Positions 53,128 through 62,630 are shown, numbered from the stretch's first letter. The stretch is 64,000 nt of DNA from Clostridiales bacterium (GCA_012519845.1 JAAYPK010000073.1:1-64000), one strand, 5' to 3'. Notes: generated from the sequence alone by a model not told the origin. A program made the numbers and translations.

Positions 53128-53907
53128 ATGGTATTTATATTAGGAATATTAATTTTAGTTTTGTTTGCTTTATATATAAAAGGAATTAAAAATAAGAAAA
53201 AATTATTAAAAATTCAAGATGAACTAGAAGAAAAGTATGCTTACGTTGTAGGTGAGAATATGGATTTAAAATTACAAATGGATATTGTTAAGGAGGAATA
53301 TAACAGAGAAAGGGACATGGCTAAGGAAATTCAAAATCTTCATAAAAAAACTAGAACTTTAAAACATGATATGAAAAATCATATTATGGTTATTACAGCT
53401 TATATTAATGAAAAAAATTATGAAGAAGCAAAAAATTATCTTTCTAAAATTACAGATAATTTGAATAGGATGTATACATATATAGATATAGGAAATTCAC
53501 TTTTAAATTATATTATTAATACAAAGCTTCAGTTAGCTATAGAACAGGGTATTGATGTAAAGGTAGAAATAGAAAATTTAGCTTTTAATCAAATAGGAAG
53601 CGTAGATTTTTCTGCATTATTAAATAACATTCTTGATAATGCCATTGAAGGAAGTTTAATGTCTGAGAAAAAACTAATAGAAGTCTCTATACTTAGAAAA
53701 AGAGGATATGATACTATTTTAGTTAAAAATAAAATTGGTAAATCCGTTTTGATAGATAATCCAAATTTAATTTCAACAAAAGAAAATAAAGAAGAACATG
53801 GGTATGGATTTAAGCAAATTAAAGAAATTGTAGATAAATATAATGGGATGATTGACATATATGAAAAGGATAATTTTTTCTGTGTATATGTTATTTATCC
53901 CTATTAG
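53128..53907 (+). CDS. GHKL sensor histidine kinase with one membrane helix
   Basis: 259 residues. A single N-terminal membrane segment (FILGILILVLFALYI) and no extracellular domain, then a coiled coil, the phosphoacceptor His in LKHDMKNHIMV, and a GHKL ATPase domain (LLNNILDNAIEGS, EEHGYGFKQIKEI). AgrC-type catalytic core without the usual six-helix sensor. It may sense through the adjacent ABC-2 exporter or another membrane partner, as happens for short kinases of peptide-sensing systems. Confidence 0.85.
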   Translation: MVFILGILILVLFALYIKGIKNKKKLLKIQDELEEKYAYVVGENMDLKLQMDIVKEEYNRERDMAKEIQNLHKKTRTLKHDMKNHIMVITAYINEKNYEEAKNYLSKITDNLNRMYTYIDIGNSLLNYIINTKLQLAIEQGIDVKVEIENLAFNQIGSVDFSALLNNILDNAIEGSLMSEKKLIEVSILRKRGYDTILVKNKIGKSVLIDNPNLISTKENKEEHGYGFKQIKEIVDKYNGMIDIYEKDNFFCVYVIYPY

Positions 53908-53985
53908 TGTGCTGTTTGTCCCAAATGAATTGACCTAATAAATAGATAGTTTTTATAATAAATTCAGGATATGTAAGGTGATTAT

Positions 53986-54900
53986 ATGATAGTTTTAGAA
54001 AACATAAATAAAAGTTTTCAACAGGTAAAAAGAATAGATTCATTATCTTTTCATATTTCCAAAGGGGAGGTTGTAGGTTATATAGGAGCTAATGGAGCAG
54101 GGAAAACTACCAGCTTTAGAATTCTTACAGGTACATTACTTCCAGACAGTGGATTTCTAAGGGTATGTGGAATAGATCCATATAAAAATAAGATGGAAAA
54201 TTTAAAAAATATTGCTGTTGTAGACGGTATTAGAAGTCAATTGTGGAAGGAAATGAAATTAGAATATTCCTTTTTATTAGCTAAGAAAATGTATGGTATA
54301 AGCAATAATGACTATAATGCTAATATGAATTATTTATGTGAAAAACTTGATTTAGAAGAAATATTAAATTGCCAAGTTAATAAACTGTCATTAGGTGAAA
54401 GAATGAAAGCAGAAATTGCATATTCATTATTACATAATCCTAAGGTTCTATATTTAGATGAAGCAACAATAGGTTTAGATTTAATAAATAAAGAAAAAAT
54501 TATTAATGTTATTAATGAGATTAACAGAGATAAAGAGACTACTATTCTTTTTTCTTCAAATAATTTAGGAGATATAGAGAAAACTTGCAAAAGAATTATA
54601 GTAATAGATAAAGGTAAAAAGATTTATGAAGGAGATATTAGCAGATTAAAAAGAAAGTATGCTAGTAACTATTTAGTAAAGATAAAAATAGAAAAGGGAA
54701 AAATTCCTGATTTGCAAGATTTACCTATTAAAAAATATAAATTACAAGAGGATAATCTTTTTTGTTATTATGAAAATAACATTATTAATGCTTCAGATAT
54801 TTTAAATCAAGTTATTAAACAATGTTTCATAAAGGATGTTAAAATAATAGAACCTAAATTGGAAGATGTTATTAGAAATATCTATTTGAACAAGGGGTGA
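53986..54900 (+). CDS. ABC-2 type exporter ATPase, first
   Basis: 304 residues. Walker A GANGAGKTT, signature LSLGERMKAEIAY, Walker B VLYLDEATIGLD, then a C-terminal domain. Instead of the usual H-loop His, the segment reads ILFSSNNLGDIE, so Asn replaces His and hydrolysis by this site may be weak. It likely forms a heterodimer with the second ATPase encoded next. Starts 78 bases after the kinase gene. Confidence 0.85.
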   Translation: MIVLENINKSFQQVKRIDSLSFHISKGEVVGYIGANGAGKTTSFRILTGTLLPDSGFLRVCGIDPYKNKMENLKNIAVVDGIRSQLWKEMKLEYSFLLAKKMYGISNNDYNANMNYLCEKLDLEEILNCQVNKLSLGERMKAEIAYSLLHNPKVLYLDEATIGLDLINKEKIINVINEINRDKETTILFSSNNLGDIEKTCKRIIVIDKGKKIYEGDISRLKRKYASNYLVKIKIEKGKIPDLQDLPIKKYKLQEDNLFCYYENNIINASDILNQVIKQCFIKDVKIIEPKLEDVIRNIYLNKG

Positions 54901-54904
54901 TTTG

Positions 54905-55897
54905 ATGGAAGATGCTTTAATTACAGTTACCAAAATAAGTAAGACATTTAGAATTCATAAAAAAGGTAAAGGAAAATTAGGTTTTTTAAGACCAAATTAT
55001 ACAAAAAAGAAAGCCGTAAATAATATAAGCTTCTCTATACAAAAAGGGGAGATGGTTGGATTTATTGGCAAGAATGGGGCAGGAAAATCAACAACAATAA
55101 AAATGTTATCTGGAATACTATATCCAGATAGTGGGGAAATAAGGGTTGATGGGTATACACCATATAAAGATAGAAAAGCTTATGTTGCTAATATAGGGGT
55201 AGTTTTTGGACAAAAAACACAATTAAATTGGGATTTACCATTAATTGATAGCTTTGAGCTAATACAAAAAATATATAGAATTCCAAAGAAAAAATATGAA
55301 GAAAATTTAGAAAAGTTTGTAGAATTGCTTGATATGAGAGAATTTTTAAGGCAGCCGGTAAGACAATTATCATTAGGTCAAAGAATGAAGGGAGACATAG
55401 TTGCTGCATTACTTCATTCACCTAAAATAGTATTTTTTGATGAACCAACTATTGGGCTAGATGTTGTTGCAAAAGAAAAAATAAGAGAATTTATTAAATA
55501 TTTAAATAAAACTGAAGGCATAACAATGATATTTACAACTCATGATATGCAGGATATAGAGAAGGTTTGTAATAGATTAATAATAATTGATAAAGGTGAA
55601 AAAATTTATGATGGTGGAGTTTTAGATATAAAAAATAATTATGGAACTTCAAGATTAATAGAAGTTGAATTTCAGGAAAAGGTTCATATTCCTCCAATTA
55701 GAGACGTAGAAATAAGAGATGTAGAGAATTGTAACGGATGTAAGAAGGTTTTTGATTTTGATAGTACTAAAGTTAAAATTAATGATTTAATGACAGAAAT
55801 ATTAAATAAATACCATGTAAAAGATATTTCAATTAAAGAGCCGGAAATAGATGAAATAATAAGAGATATTTATGAAGGTGAGTTGAAGTTTATATGA
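54905..55897 (+). CDS. ABC-2 type exporter ATPase, second
   Basis: 330 residues, COG4586-type. Walker A GKNGAGKST, signature LSLGQRMKGDIVAALL, Walker B IVFFDEPTIGLD, and intact H-loop TTHDMQDIE. Extra N-terminal residues (KKGKGKLGFLRPNYTKKKA) before Walker A are typical of this group. ATG 54905 follows AAGGGGTGA, four bases after the first ATPase stop. Its end overlaps the permease start by four bases. Confidence 0.9.
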   Translation: MEDALITVTKISKTFRIHKKGKGKLGFLRPNYTKKKAVNNISFSIQKGEMVGFIGKNGAGKSTTIKMLSGILYPDSGEIRVDGYTPYKDRKAYVANIGVVFGQKTQLNWDLPLIDSFELIQKIYRIPKKKYEENLEKFVELLDMREFLRQPVRQLSLGQRMKGDIVAALLHSPKIVFFDEPTIGLDVVAKEKIREFIKYLNKTEGITMIFTTHDMQDIEKVCNRLIIIDKGEKIYDGGVLDIKNNYGTSRLIEVEFQEKVHIPPIRDVEIRDVENCNGCKKVFDFDSTKVKINDLMTEILNKYHVKDISIKEPEIDEIIRDIYEGELKFI

Positions 55898-56682
55898 TGG
55901 TATATTTTGAATTTGTAAAGAAGAAATTTTTAAATAACTTAGAATATAGATTTAACTATATTATGGGTATCATAAGTACAATATTGAGTTTTCTTATTTT
56001 TATCTGCATATATAAAGCTCTTTATGGAGGGGCAGCTGAAATAGATGGAATAACATTTTCTATGGTTGCAACTAACTTTTTGCTTTCACTGTGCTTGTCA
56101 AATGTATATAAATTTGATGACGAATTCATACAACATAAATTAAGAGATGGTCAAATTGCAAACGAACTATTAAAACCAATTAGTTTTAAAGGAAGATTAT
56201 TAGCTGAAAATTTAGGAGAGAATTTATTTGGGGTATGTTTCAATTTCCTTCCAACTTTATTTATAGCCTTGTTCATTACTAATATTGAAAAACCAGCAAG
56301 TGCTATTTCTTTTCTTTTGTTTTTAGTTAGTGCTATTTTGGGATATTTTATTTTATGGGAAATAAGTTTTATTATCCAAACGTTGTCCTTTTGGGTTTTT
56401 AGAATATGGGGTATTTCAACAATAAAAAATGTTATTATTGATATTTTTTCAGGAACTATGATCCCTTTGTGGTTTATGCCACAGTGGATTCTAGATTTTA
56501 TAAAATGGACTCCTTTTGATTCAATATATTTTACACCAGTAAAAACATATTTAGGACAGGTTACCAGTAACCAGTTACTTATTAATTTTAGTAGGCAAAT
56601 TATTTGGATAATAATATTTTTTATTATAGGCCATATTTTATGGAAATGTGGAGAGAAAAAAGTTGTAGTTCAAGGAGGCTAA
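55894..56682 (+). CDS. ABC-2 type permease (DUF990-like), first
   Basis: 262 residues, six membrane segments with the ABC-2/DUF990 pattern: FNYIMGIISTILSFLIFICI, then FIQHKLRDGQIANELLKPI (the cytoplasmic coupling helix) and SGTMIPLWFMPQWI. Overlaps the ATPase gene by ATGA. Partner of the second permease. DUF990 pairs with COG4586 ATPases in transporters of unknown substrate. Confidence 0.85.
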   Translation: MMVYFEFVKKKFLNNLEYRFNYIMGIISTILSFLIFICIYKALYGGAAEIDGITFSMVATNFLLSLCLSNVYKFDDEFIQHKLRDGQIANELLKPISFKGRLLAENLGENLFGVCFNFLPTLFIALFITNIEKPASAISFLLFLVSAILGYFILWEISFIIQTLSFWVFRIWGISTIKNVIIDIFSGTMIPLWFMPQWILDFIKWTPFDSIYFTPVKTYLGQVTSNQLLINFSRQIIWIIIFFIIGHILWKCGEKKVVVQGG

Positions 56683-56684
56683 TA

Positions 56685-57494
56685 ATGATAAAAGATACAT
56701 TAAGTATGTTTTGGTGGTATTCTAAAACATCTTTAAATTCAAGATTACAGTATAAATTTGATGCTATATTAACTACAATAGCCTTATTTTTGGGACAAGC
56801 AACAAGTATTGTAGTTGTGTATTTTACATTACTTAAATTTGATAATATTAACGGATGGAATATAAATGAAATGGTATTTTTATTTAGTTTATTATTTTTA
56901 ACTTATGGCATTTTTGTGATTTTTTTTGCAGGACTAAGAGATTTTAAATATAGAATAATAGATGGTGCCTTTGATAGAATGATAATTAGACCAAGAGGAG
57001 TATTGTTTCAGCTTATGTCTATTAATTCAGATTGGCTTGCTGCCTGTGGACATGGTTCTTTAGGTGTAATATTATTTATAGTATCGGCCCATAATTTGGG
57101 AATAGAGTGGAATATTCAAACAGTTCTATATTATATATTAGCTGTTATTGGAGGTGTATTAGTCCAAGCTGCTATATTTTTATTTATATGCTCACTAAAG
57201 TTTTTCTTTGGTGAGACAGATAACTTAAGATGGCTATTATATGGGAATATGAAAAAATTTGCGGGTTATCCCATAAGTATTTTTAGCAAAGGGATTCAAA
57301 TGATATTAATATATGTTGTACCATTTTCTTTTGTAAATTATTTCCCAGCTCAGTTTTTTTTAAGAAAAGAAGACATGCAAGGTTTCCCTGAAGTTTATAT
57401 GTATATTGCCCCTTTGGTAGGTATATTCTTATATCTAATATCTTACTTTTTTTGGAGGTTTAGTATTAAGTTTTATAAAAGTACGGGGAATTAA
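56685..57494 (+). CDS. ABC-2 type permease (DUF990-like), second
   Basis: About 269 residues with six membrane segments: MFWWYSKTSLNSRLQYKFDA at the start, DGAFDRMIIRPRGVLFQLM (coupling helix) and YVVPFSFVNYFPAQFFL, typical of DUF990. ATG 56685 has GGAGG eight bases upstream; an earlier in-frame start at 56604 lies within the first permease gene and is not credible. Last gene of the signalling-transport cluster. Confidence 0.85.
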   Translation: MIKDTLSMFWWYSKTSLNSRLQYKFDAILTTIALFLGQATSIVVVYFTLLKFDNINGWNINEMVFLFSLLFLTYGIFVIFFAGLRDFKYRIIDGAFDRMIIRPRGVLFQLMSINSDWLAACGHGSLGVILFIVSAHNLGIEWNIQTVLYYILAVIGGVLVQAAIFLFICSLKFFFGETDNLRWLLYGNMKKFAGYPISIFSKGIQMILIYVVPFSFVNYFPAQFFLRKEDMQGFPEVYMYIAPLVGIFLYLISYFFWRFSIKFYKSTGN

Positions 57495-57564
57495 TGCCTT
57501 GTTTGACTATATTTACAGTGATAAAATGAAAAATAGATAGTATTTTTAGAAAGAAGAGATAATA

Positions 57565-58548
57565 ATGAAAGTTACTGTATATAGTTTAAGAGAATTTGAT
57601 GAAAGACAATGGTTTGATAAATTTAGTAGGGAACTTGGAATAGAGCTTGTAGTATGCCATGAAGCTCCTAATTTAGAAAATGCATATTTAGCTAAAGGGT
57701 CCAGCTGCATAAGTATTATTACAACACCAATTTCTAAAGAATTAATGAAAAAGTTTTATGAGTATGGAGTAAGGTTTATTTCAACTAGAACTATTGGATA
57801 TGATCATATAGATATGGATGCTGCTAAGGAAATTGGTATAACCGTTGGAAATACTCCCTATGGACCTCATGGAGTTGCAGATTATACATTAATGCTTATG
57901 TTAATGTCTATACGTAAAATGAATTGTATTATGGAGAGAGCTTCTATTCAAGATTTCACCTTAAAAGGCATTCAAGGTAAAGAACTTTCAGATTTTACTG
58001 TTGGAGTAATAGGAACAGGTAGAATAGGAAAAACAGTTGTAAATAATTTATCTGGATTTGGATGTAAGATTTTAGCTTATGATAAGTATGAAAGTGAAGA
58101 TATAAAAGATAAAATAAAATATGTAGATTTAGATACTTTATATAAGGAATCTGATTTAATAACATTACATACACCTTTATTTGAAGAAAATTTTCATATG
58201 ATTAATAAGGAAAGTATTGAAAAAATGAAGGATGGGGTAATTATTATTAATACAGCAAGAGGGGGATTAATTGATTCAGATGCCTTAATTGATGCTTTAG
58301 AAAGTAAAAAAGTAGGGGCAGCAGCTTTAGATGTAATAGAAAATGAGTTTTCATTATATTATTATGATAGAAAATCAGATATTATAGGTAATAGAGAGCT
58401 TGCTTTATTAAAAGGTTTCCCTAATGTAATTGTTACGCCACATATGGCCTTTTATACAGATAATTATATTATAACAATCGTAAGAGATACATTAAGAAGC
58501 TGTAAAGCCTTCTTAGAAAAATCAGAGAATAAATGGATAGTTGAATAG
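57565..58548 (+). CDS. D-2-hydroxyacid dehydrogenase, D-lactate dehydrogenase-like
   Basis: 327 residues. Substrate part with TRTIGYDHIDMDAAKE and ADYTLMLMLM; Rossmann motif GVIGTGRIG; catalytic Arg in NTARGGLID, Glu in DVIENE and His in TPHMAFYT. Reduces pyruvate or another 2-keto acid with NADH. Similarity to VanH-type enzymes is seen in the same motifs, but no vanA-like ligase is adjacent. Monocistronic with its own terminator. Confidence 0.87.
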   Translation: MKVTVYSLREFDERQWFDKFSRELGIELVVCHEAPNLENAYLAKGSSCISIITTPISKELMKKFYEYGVRFISTRTIGYDHIDMDAAKEIGITVGNTPYGPHGVADYTLMLMLMSIRKMNCIMERASIQDFTLKGIQGKELSDFTVGVIGTGRIGKTVVNNLSGFGCKILAYDKYESEDIKDKIKYVDLDTLYKESDLITLHTPLFEENFHMINKESIEKMKDGVIIINTARGGLIDSDALIDALESKKVGAAALDVIENEFSLYYYDRKSDIIGNRELALLKGFPNVIVTPHMAFYTDNYIITIVRDTLRSCKAFLEKSENKWIVE

Positions 58549-58566
58549 ATTAAAAAATAAAGAAAT

Positions 58567-58598
58567 AAAAAGTGGTTTTAAATTACCACTTTTTTTTT
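58567..58598 (+). terminator. Intrinsic terminator
   Basis: AAAAAGTGGT / ACCACTTTTT stem with an 8-nt loop, followed by a long T run. Confidence 0.85.
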
Positions 58599-58692
58599 GT
58601 TATTTTAATATATATAAGAATTGTTATAAAAAGTAAAATGTGATATTATTATTGAGGGATAAAATAAGGTTATTATTTAAGGGGGGACCATA

Positions 58693-59724
58693 TTGGAAAA
58701 TCAGTATGAAAATGAAGGACATGTATGCAAAAATTGCGGAAGTTATGAGGTGCAGGATGGCTATGATTTAAATTTATGCAGAGATTGTAGAAAAATCTTA
58801 GCCAAAAGACCTATTCCAAGAAAAATATTATTATTTCTTTTACCTGTTTTATTAGTTGTTGTTATTTCTTTATTTAAATTTCCAGCTTCTATTGAAAGTG
58901 CTTTACAATTAAAAAGGGCTGAAATAGCAGAAAGCAATAAAGAATATGTTACAGCTATGAAATATTATGAAAAATTATCTGATGAATATCCTGAAGATAT
59001 TAGAATAAAATATAAGCTTATGAATGCTTACTATTATAATAATTACCCTACAGATATATATAACACTTACGAAGGATTAATTGGTAAAGAAGATACTGAG
59101 TTAATGGTTAGTACCATAACTGCACTTTTAGATAAAACTAATAAATATTACAGCTTTTCTGATGAACTTTATAGTAAATTAGAAAGTCTAGAAGATATAA
59201 GTGATGAAAATTTATTAAAAGTAATAAGACCTTTTGTAGATAAGAATCCTAATGAAATTTATGGGGCTTATTATGTATATGATATTTATATGGATATGGG
59301 GAAATACAATGAGGCTAAATCAATAATAAATAGGGTAATGGAAAAACATCCTGACTTTTATTACGGATATATTTTACAATCTAATGTTTATACAGAACTT
59401 GGAGATTATGAAAAAGCTTTAGAATCAGCAAAAACTTTGTTTTCTGTCAATTCTGAATCTGTAGATAGCTATGCTTCTATGGCAAAGGTTGAATTAAAAA
59501 GAAAAAATAATGAAAAAGGATTAGAATTAGCTAAAAAGGCTTATGAATTAGATAGTAGAAATTCAGAAGGATGTTTAACTTTAGCATTAGCTTATCATTA
59601 TAATAACATGCTAAGCGAAAGAGATGAATTATATAGTAGATGTAAAGAACTTGGCTATGTAGACGAGCATTCTTTAGAATTTTATGATTCGATTTTTTCA
59701 GGAAGCAAAAGTTGGCAGGAATAA
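58693..59724 (+). CDS. Zinc-ribbon, membrane-anchored TPR protein
   Basis: 343 residues. N-terminal zinc ribbon (CKNCGSY, LCRDCRK), one membrane helix (ILLFLLPVLLVVVISLF), then extracytoplasmic or cytosolic TPR repeats from about residue 80 (EYVTAMKYYEKLSDEYPEDI, GDYEKALESAKTLF, NNEKGLELAKKAYEL). The start is TTG behind AAGGGGGG. The metalloprotease gene follows 22 bases later; they likely act as a membrane complex, with the TPR part holding substrates or partners. Confidence 0.75.
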   Translation: MENQYENEGHVCKNCGSYEVQDGYDLNLCRDCRKILAKRPIPRKILLFLLPVLLVVVISLFKFPASIESALQLKRAEIAESNKEYVTAMKYYEKLSDEYPEDIRIKYKLMNAYYYNNYPTDIYNTYEGLIGKEDTELMVSTITALLDKTNKYYSFSDELYSKLESLEDISDENLLKVIRPFVDKNPNEIYGAYYVYDIYMDMGKYNEAKSIINRVMEKHPDFYYGYILQSNVYTELGDYEKALESAKTLFSVNSESVDSYASMAKVELKRKNNEKGLELAKKAYELDSRNSEGCLTLALAYHYNNMLSERDELYSRCKELGYVDEHSLEFYDSIFSGSKSWQE

Positions 59725-59746
59725 GACTTAAAGGAGGAATAATACA

Positions 59747-60286
59747 ATGATACCGGGTATAGTAATAAGTATTTTAACATTTCCAGGTGTAATAGTTCAT
59801 GAACTTGCTCACCAAATATTTTGCAGATTATTTAATGTTGCAGTATTAGATGTATGTTATTTTAGATTTGGTAATCCAACAGGGTATGTAATTCATGAAA
59901 AGCCTAAAAATGCAGCAACTAATATATTAATTGGAATAGGACCTTTTTTCATAAATACAATTGTAGGAGCTATTATTGCCCTTCCAGCATCTATTTCTAT
60001 TTTTAAATTTAAGATGGGGTTTGACCCTAGCTATATTCCAGAATATATTTTAATATGGCTTGGAGTAAGTATTTGTATGCATGCTTTTCCTAGTACTGGT
60101 GATGCTAAAAGCATGTGGAAAGCAATAAAAGATCCAGAAACAAAAATAATTACTAAAATAATAGGAGCACCTATTGTTTTATTAATATATTTAGGAGCAG
60201 CAGGATCTGTTGTTTGGTTAGACTTATTTTATGGAATAGGAGTATGTACATTTTTACCTAACTTGATTGTTAATTTGTTAGCATAA
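59747..60286 (+). CDS. M50-like membrane metalloprotease
   Basis: 179 residues with four or five membrane segments. The zinc motif HELAH lies in the first one (VIVHELAHQIFCRLF), as in site-2-type intramembrane proteases; a later Asp in STGDAKSMW could be the third ligand. Compact, without a PDZ domain. Ribosome site AAAGGAGG. Pairs with the TPR protein. The substrate is unknown; stress-signalling anti-sigma factors are typical for the family. Confidence 0.75.
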   Translation: MIPGIVISILTFPGVIVHELAHQIFCRLFNVAVLDVCYFRFGNPTGYVIHEKPKNAATNILIGIGPFFINTIVGAIIALPASISIFKFKMGFDPSYIPEYILIWLGVSICMHAFPSTGDAKSMWKAIKDPETKIITKIIGAPIVLLIYLGAAGSVVWLDLFYGIGVCTFLPNLIVNLLA

Positions 60287-60328
60287 ATAAGTAAGTAATA
60301 TACAAATCTTTTGGAAATATATGATTTT

Positions 60329-60366
60329 AGAAACTTTTCAGGTGAGTTGAAAAGTTTCTTTTTTTA
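60329..60366 (+). terminator. Intrinsic terminator
   Basis: AGAAACTTTTCA / TGAAAAGTTTCT perfect 12-bp stem, 7-nt loop, long T run; ends the TPR/M50 transcript. Confidence 0.88.
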
Positions 60367-60457
60367 TTTTGTGATATTTATGTATAGTAAAAGGTATTAG
60401 TAGTGAAGGCCTTCTTAATTTATAATTAATTATATAGATAACATATGGGGTGTTAAA

Positions 60458-60943
60458 GTGGATAATGCATATTTTACAAAAATAATAGAGCAACATAAAG
60501 ATAGACTTTTTGCTATAGCTTTTAATTATTTTAAAAATAGTCATGATTCTGATGATGTAGTTCAAGAAGTATTTATAAAATTTTATAATGTAAAAAAAGA
60601 GTTTGAGAGTGATGAGCATATTAGGAATTGGCTTATTAAGGTTACCATTAATCAATGTAAGAAAATATTAGTTTCATCATGGTTTAAAAAGCATGTTGCT
60701 TTAGAAGAATATGCTAATGGGTTAAGTTTTGAGACAACTGAAGAAAGTGATTTATTTTATGCAGTCATGAACTTACCAAAGAAATATAGAGTGGTTGTAC
60801 ACTTATATTATTATGAAGGATATAACATTAAGGAAATTAGTGAATTATTAAGAATTAAGGAAACTGCTATAAGTACTAGACTTATGAGGGCTAGAAAAAT
60901 ATTAAAAGAATGTTTAAAGGAGATTTGGGAAGATGAAAAATAG
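60458..60943 (+). CDS. ECF-type RNA polymerase sigma factor
   Basis: 161 residues. Region 2 (RLFAIAFNYFKNSHDSDDVV, QEVFIKFY) and region 4 (YRVVVHLYYYEGYNIKEISE, RIKETAISTRLMRARKIL). The start is GTG behind GGGGTG. The next gene overlaps by 11 bases and encodes a single-pass membrane protein, the usual anti-sigma arrangement. It directs polymerase to a small set of envelope or stress genes. Confidence 0.9.
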   Translation: MDNAYFTKIIEQHKDRLFAIAFNYFKNSHDSDDVVQEVFIKFYNVKKEFESDEHIRNWLIKVTINQCKKILVSSWFKKHVALEEYANGLSFETTEESDLFYAVMNLPKKYRVVVHLYYYEGYNIKEISELLRIKETAISTRLMRARKILKECLKEIWEDEK

Positions 60944-61559
60944 AGATTTATATAAAAGTACTTTTTCAAAGTTACACTCTTCAAAGGATATTATTATTCA
61001 GGAAAAAAGTAAGAGTAGGTTAAGATTAAATAAGGCTATGGTAATTTGTTGTTCATTTGCTTTTATATTAATTGCAACTTCTTCAATTGCGTATGCAGCA
61101 ACTGATGGTGAGATTTTTAAACAAGTAAGTTTATGGATTAACGGTAAAGAGGCAAATGTAGAAGATTATATTAATGAAAATGGTGATATTGAATATTATT
61201 CAAGTATTTTTGATGGTGATTTAGTAATTCATAAAGATCCTGATACTGGAAATAAAAATATAACAATTGAAGAAAAAGATGGTACACTTACTACAACTTC
61301 AGAAACATATTCAGAAAATGGTAATTTAATTAGTAGTTCTAGTAGTAGTGCTAGAATAGAAAATAATCCTTTATTTACTGCTGAAACAATTGATAATAAG
61401 GTAATACTGAAATTAGATAATAACAATTCTATAGATATTACAGAAGACATTTTAAGGGATCAAATTTATAGCTGTGAATATGTAAGAGATGGCATTAATT
61501 ATGAAATTATAGTTTCAGGAACAATTGATTCATATGGAATAACTTATTATGCGAAATAG
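60933..61559 (+). CDS. Probable anti-sigma factor or sigma-linked membrane protein
   Basis: 208 residues: a cytosolic N-terminus of about 30 residues (LYKSTFSKLHSSKDIIIQ), one membrane helix (MVICCSFAFILIATSSIAYA) and an outside domain of DUF4179-like type with Ser-rich segment. Overlaps the sigma gene by 11 bases. No ZAS zinc motif is seen, so binding of the sigma factor is inferred from layout. The M50-like protease gene just upstream could act on it. Confidence 0.7.
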   Translation: MKNRDLYKSTFSKLHSSKDIIIQEKSKSRLRLNKAMVICCSFAFILIATSSIAYAATDGEIFKQVSLWINGKEANVEDYINENGDIEYYSSIFDGDLVIHKDPDTGNKNITIEEKDGTLTTTSETYSENGNLISSSSSSARIENNPLFTAETIDNKVILKLDNNNSIDITEDILRDQIYSCEYVRDGINYEIIVSGTIDSYGITYYAK

Positions 61560-61646
61560 ATAGTATTTATTAAGAGATGCAAAGATTAAATAGATTGGTT
61601 AAATCTATTTCTAATGGGAGTAAGAGATAATAGAATATGATGAGCC

Positions 61647-61748
61647 ATTACTAAAGCAATAGTAATGGCTCATGGGGGTAGAATTATTGTAAGAAGTCAA
61701 TTAGGTTTGGGAAGTGAATTTATTATTGAACTTCCAAGAAATAATTGA
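61647..61748 (+). pseudogene. C-terminal fragment of a sensor histidine kinase
   Basis: The frame reads ITKAIVMAHGGRIIVRSQLG then GSEFIIELPRNN and stop: the end of a HATPase domain (G2 box and last strand). Two TGA/TGA stops precede it near 61640, and the rest of the kinase is missing. It lies between the anti-sigma gene and the minus-strand esterases. Confidence 0.75.
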
Positions 61749-62630
61749 CTATAGATTATTTTCACTTTCAATTATCCATTTAAACATTGGCCTCCAAGAA
61801 TTTTCATCATGGACACCGTTATCTTCTTTATAATATACGTTTTTAAGAGAGTTTTCAGTAGCTATTTTATATAGTTTATTTGCAGATTGATATGCAAAAT
61901 CATTAGTTCCAACATAGAAATAAATATTAGTATCTTTAATTTTTTCATTATTAAAATTCTTTGTGAAATATTCTGTATATCCTGAAGTATTTACATTACT
62001 GGCGTAGGAAAAGGCTCCAATTACTCCAAAAACATCATTATATTCAATACCAGTATATAGTGAAATAACGGCACCATAGGAAGCACCAATAATAGCCGTA
62101 TTTTCCTTATCAGTAAGAGTTCTGTAATTTTCATCTATATATGGTTTTAAGGTTTTAACAATAAATTCTGAATAATATTTCCCAAGTCCACCTTGTGAAC
62201 CTGAAGGATCAGCAGAGGATGTCCCAGATAAAAAATTATATTCGTTAGTTCTAGTACTATCTACGGAATCTATTCCAATAACTATATAGCCATCTATTTT
62301 ATCTTCATCAGTAAGCTCATCTAAAATATCGGATACTCCCCATGTCTTTCCATAAGTGGCAGTTGAAGCATCAAAGAGATTTTGTCCATCAGGCATATAA
62401 ATCACAGGATATGATTTATCTGAACTATCATAACCTTCTGGTAAATATATTCTTATGGTTTTTGTATTATTAAGTTCTGGAGATTCAAAATCATTAATTA
62501 TATTAATTGAATCATTTATACTGGAGGATGTTTCTAAGGAACTTGTATCATCATTAGGTTTAGAGTAAAAAACCCCTCCTATTATTACACAAATCACTAA
62601 TAAAATTATGAGTATATGTTTCTTTTTCAT
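61749..62630 (-). CDS. Exported or membrane-anchored esterase (Fes/D1-like), copy 1
   Basis: 293 residues. N-terminal membrane anchor or signal (ILIILLVICVIIGGVFYS), a Ser-rich linker, then an alpha/beta hydrolase domain of the esterase-D/Fes type: RIYLPEGYDSSDKSYPVIYM, nucleophile Ser in IGASYGAVISL, and likely His in NGVHDENSW. Ribosome site AAAGGGGG. It lies 85 bases downstream of a paralogue on the same strand that matches most positions. Substrate unknown: acetylated carbohydrate, siderophore or peptide ester. Confidence 0.82.
   Translation of the reverse strand: MKKKHILIILLVICVIIGGVFYSKPNDDTSSLETSSSINDSINIINDFESPELNNTKTIRIYLPEGYDSSDKSYPVIYMPDGQNLFDASTATYGKTWGVSDILDELTDEDKIDGYIVIGIDSVDSTRTNEYNFLSGTSSADPSGSQGGLGKYYSEFIVKTLKPYIDENYRTLTDKENTAIIGASYGAVISLYTGIEYNDVFGVIGAFSYASNVNTSGYTEYFTKNFNNEKIKDTNIYFYVGTNDFAYQSANKLYKIATENSLKNVYYKEDNGVHDENSWRPMFKWIIESENNL

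Noticed and set aside
57565..58548. VanH of a vancomycin-resistance operon
   Set aside because: No D-Ala-D-Lac ligase or VanX is adjacent and the gene has its own terminator; a D-lactate-dehydrogenase-like role is simpler.
60338..60655. 105-codon minus-strand ORF opposite the sigma gene
   Set aside because: Overlaps a terminator and the ECF sigma coding region; AT-driven composition without motifs.
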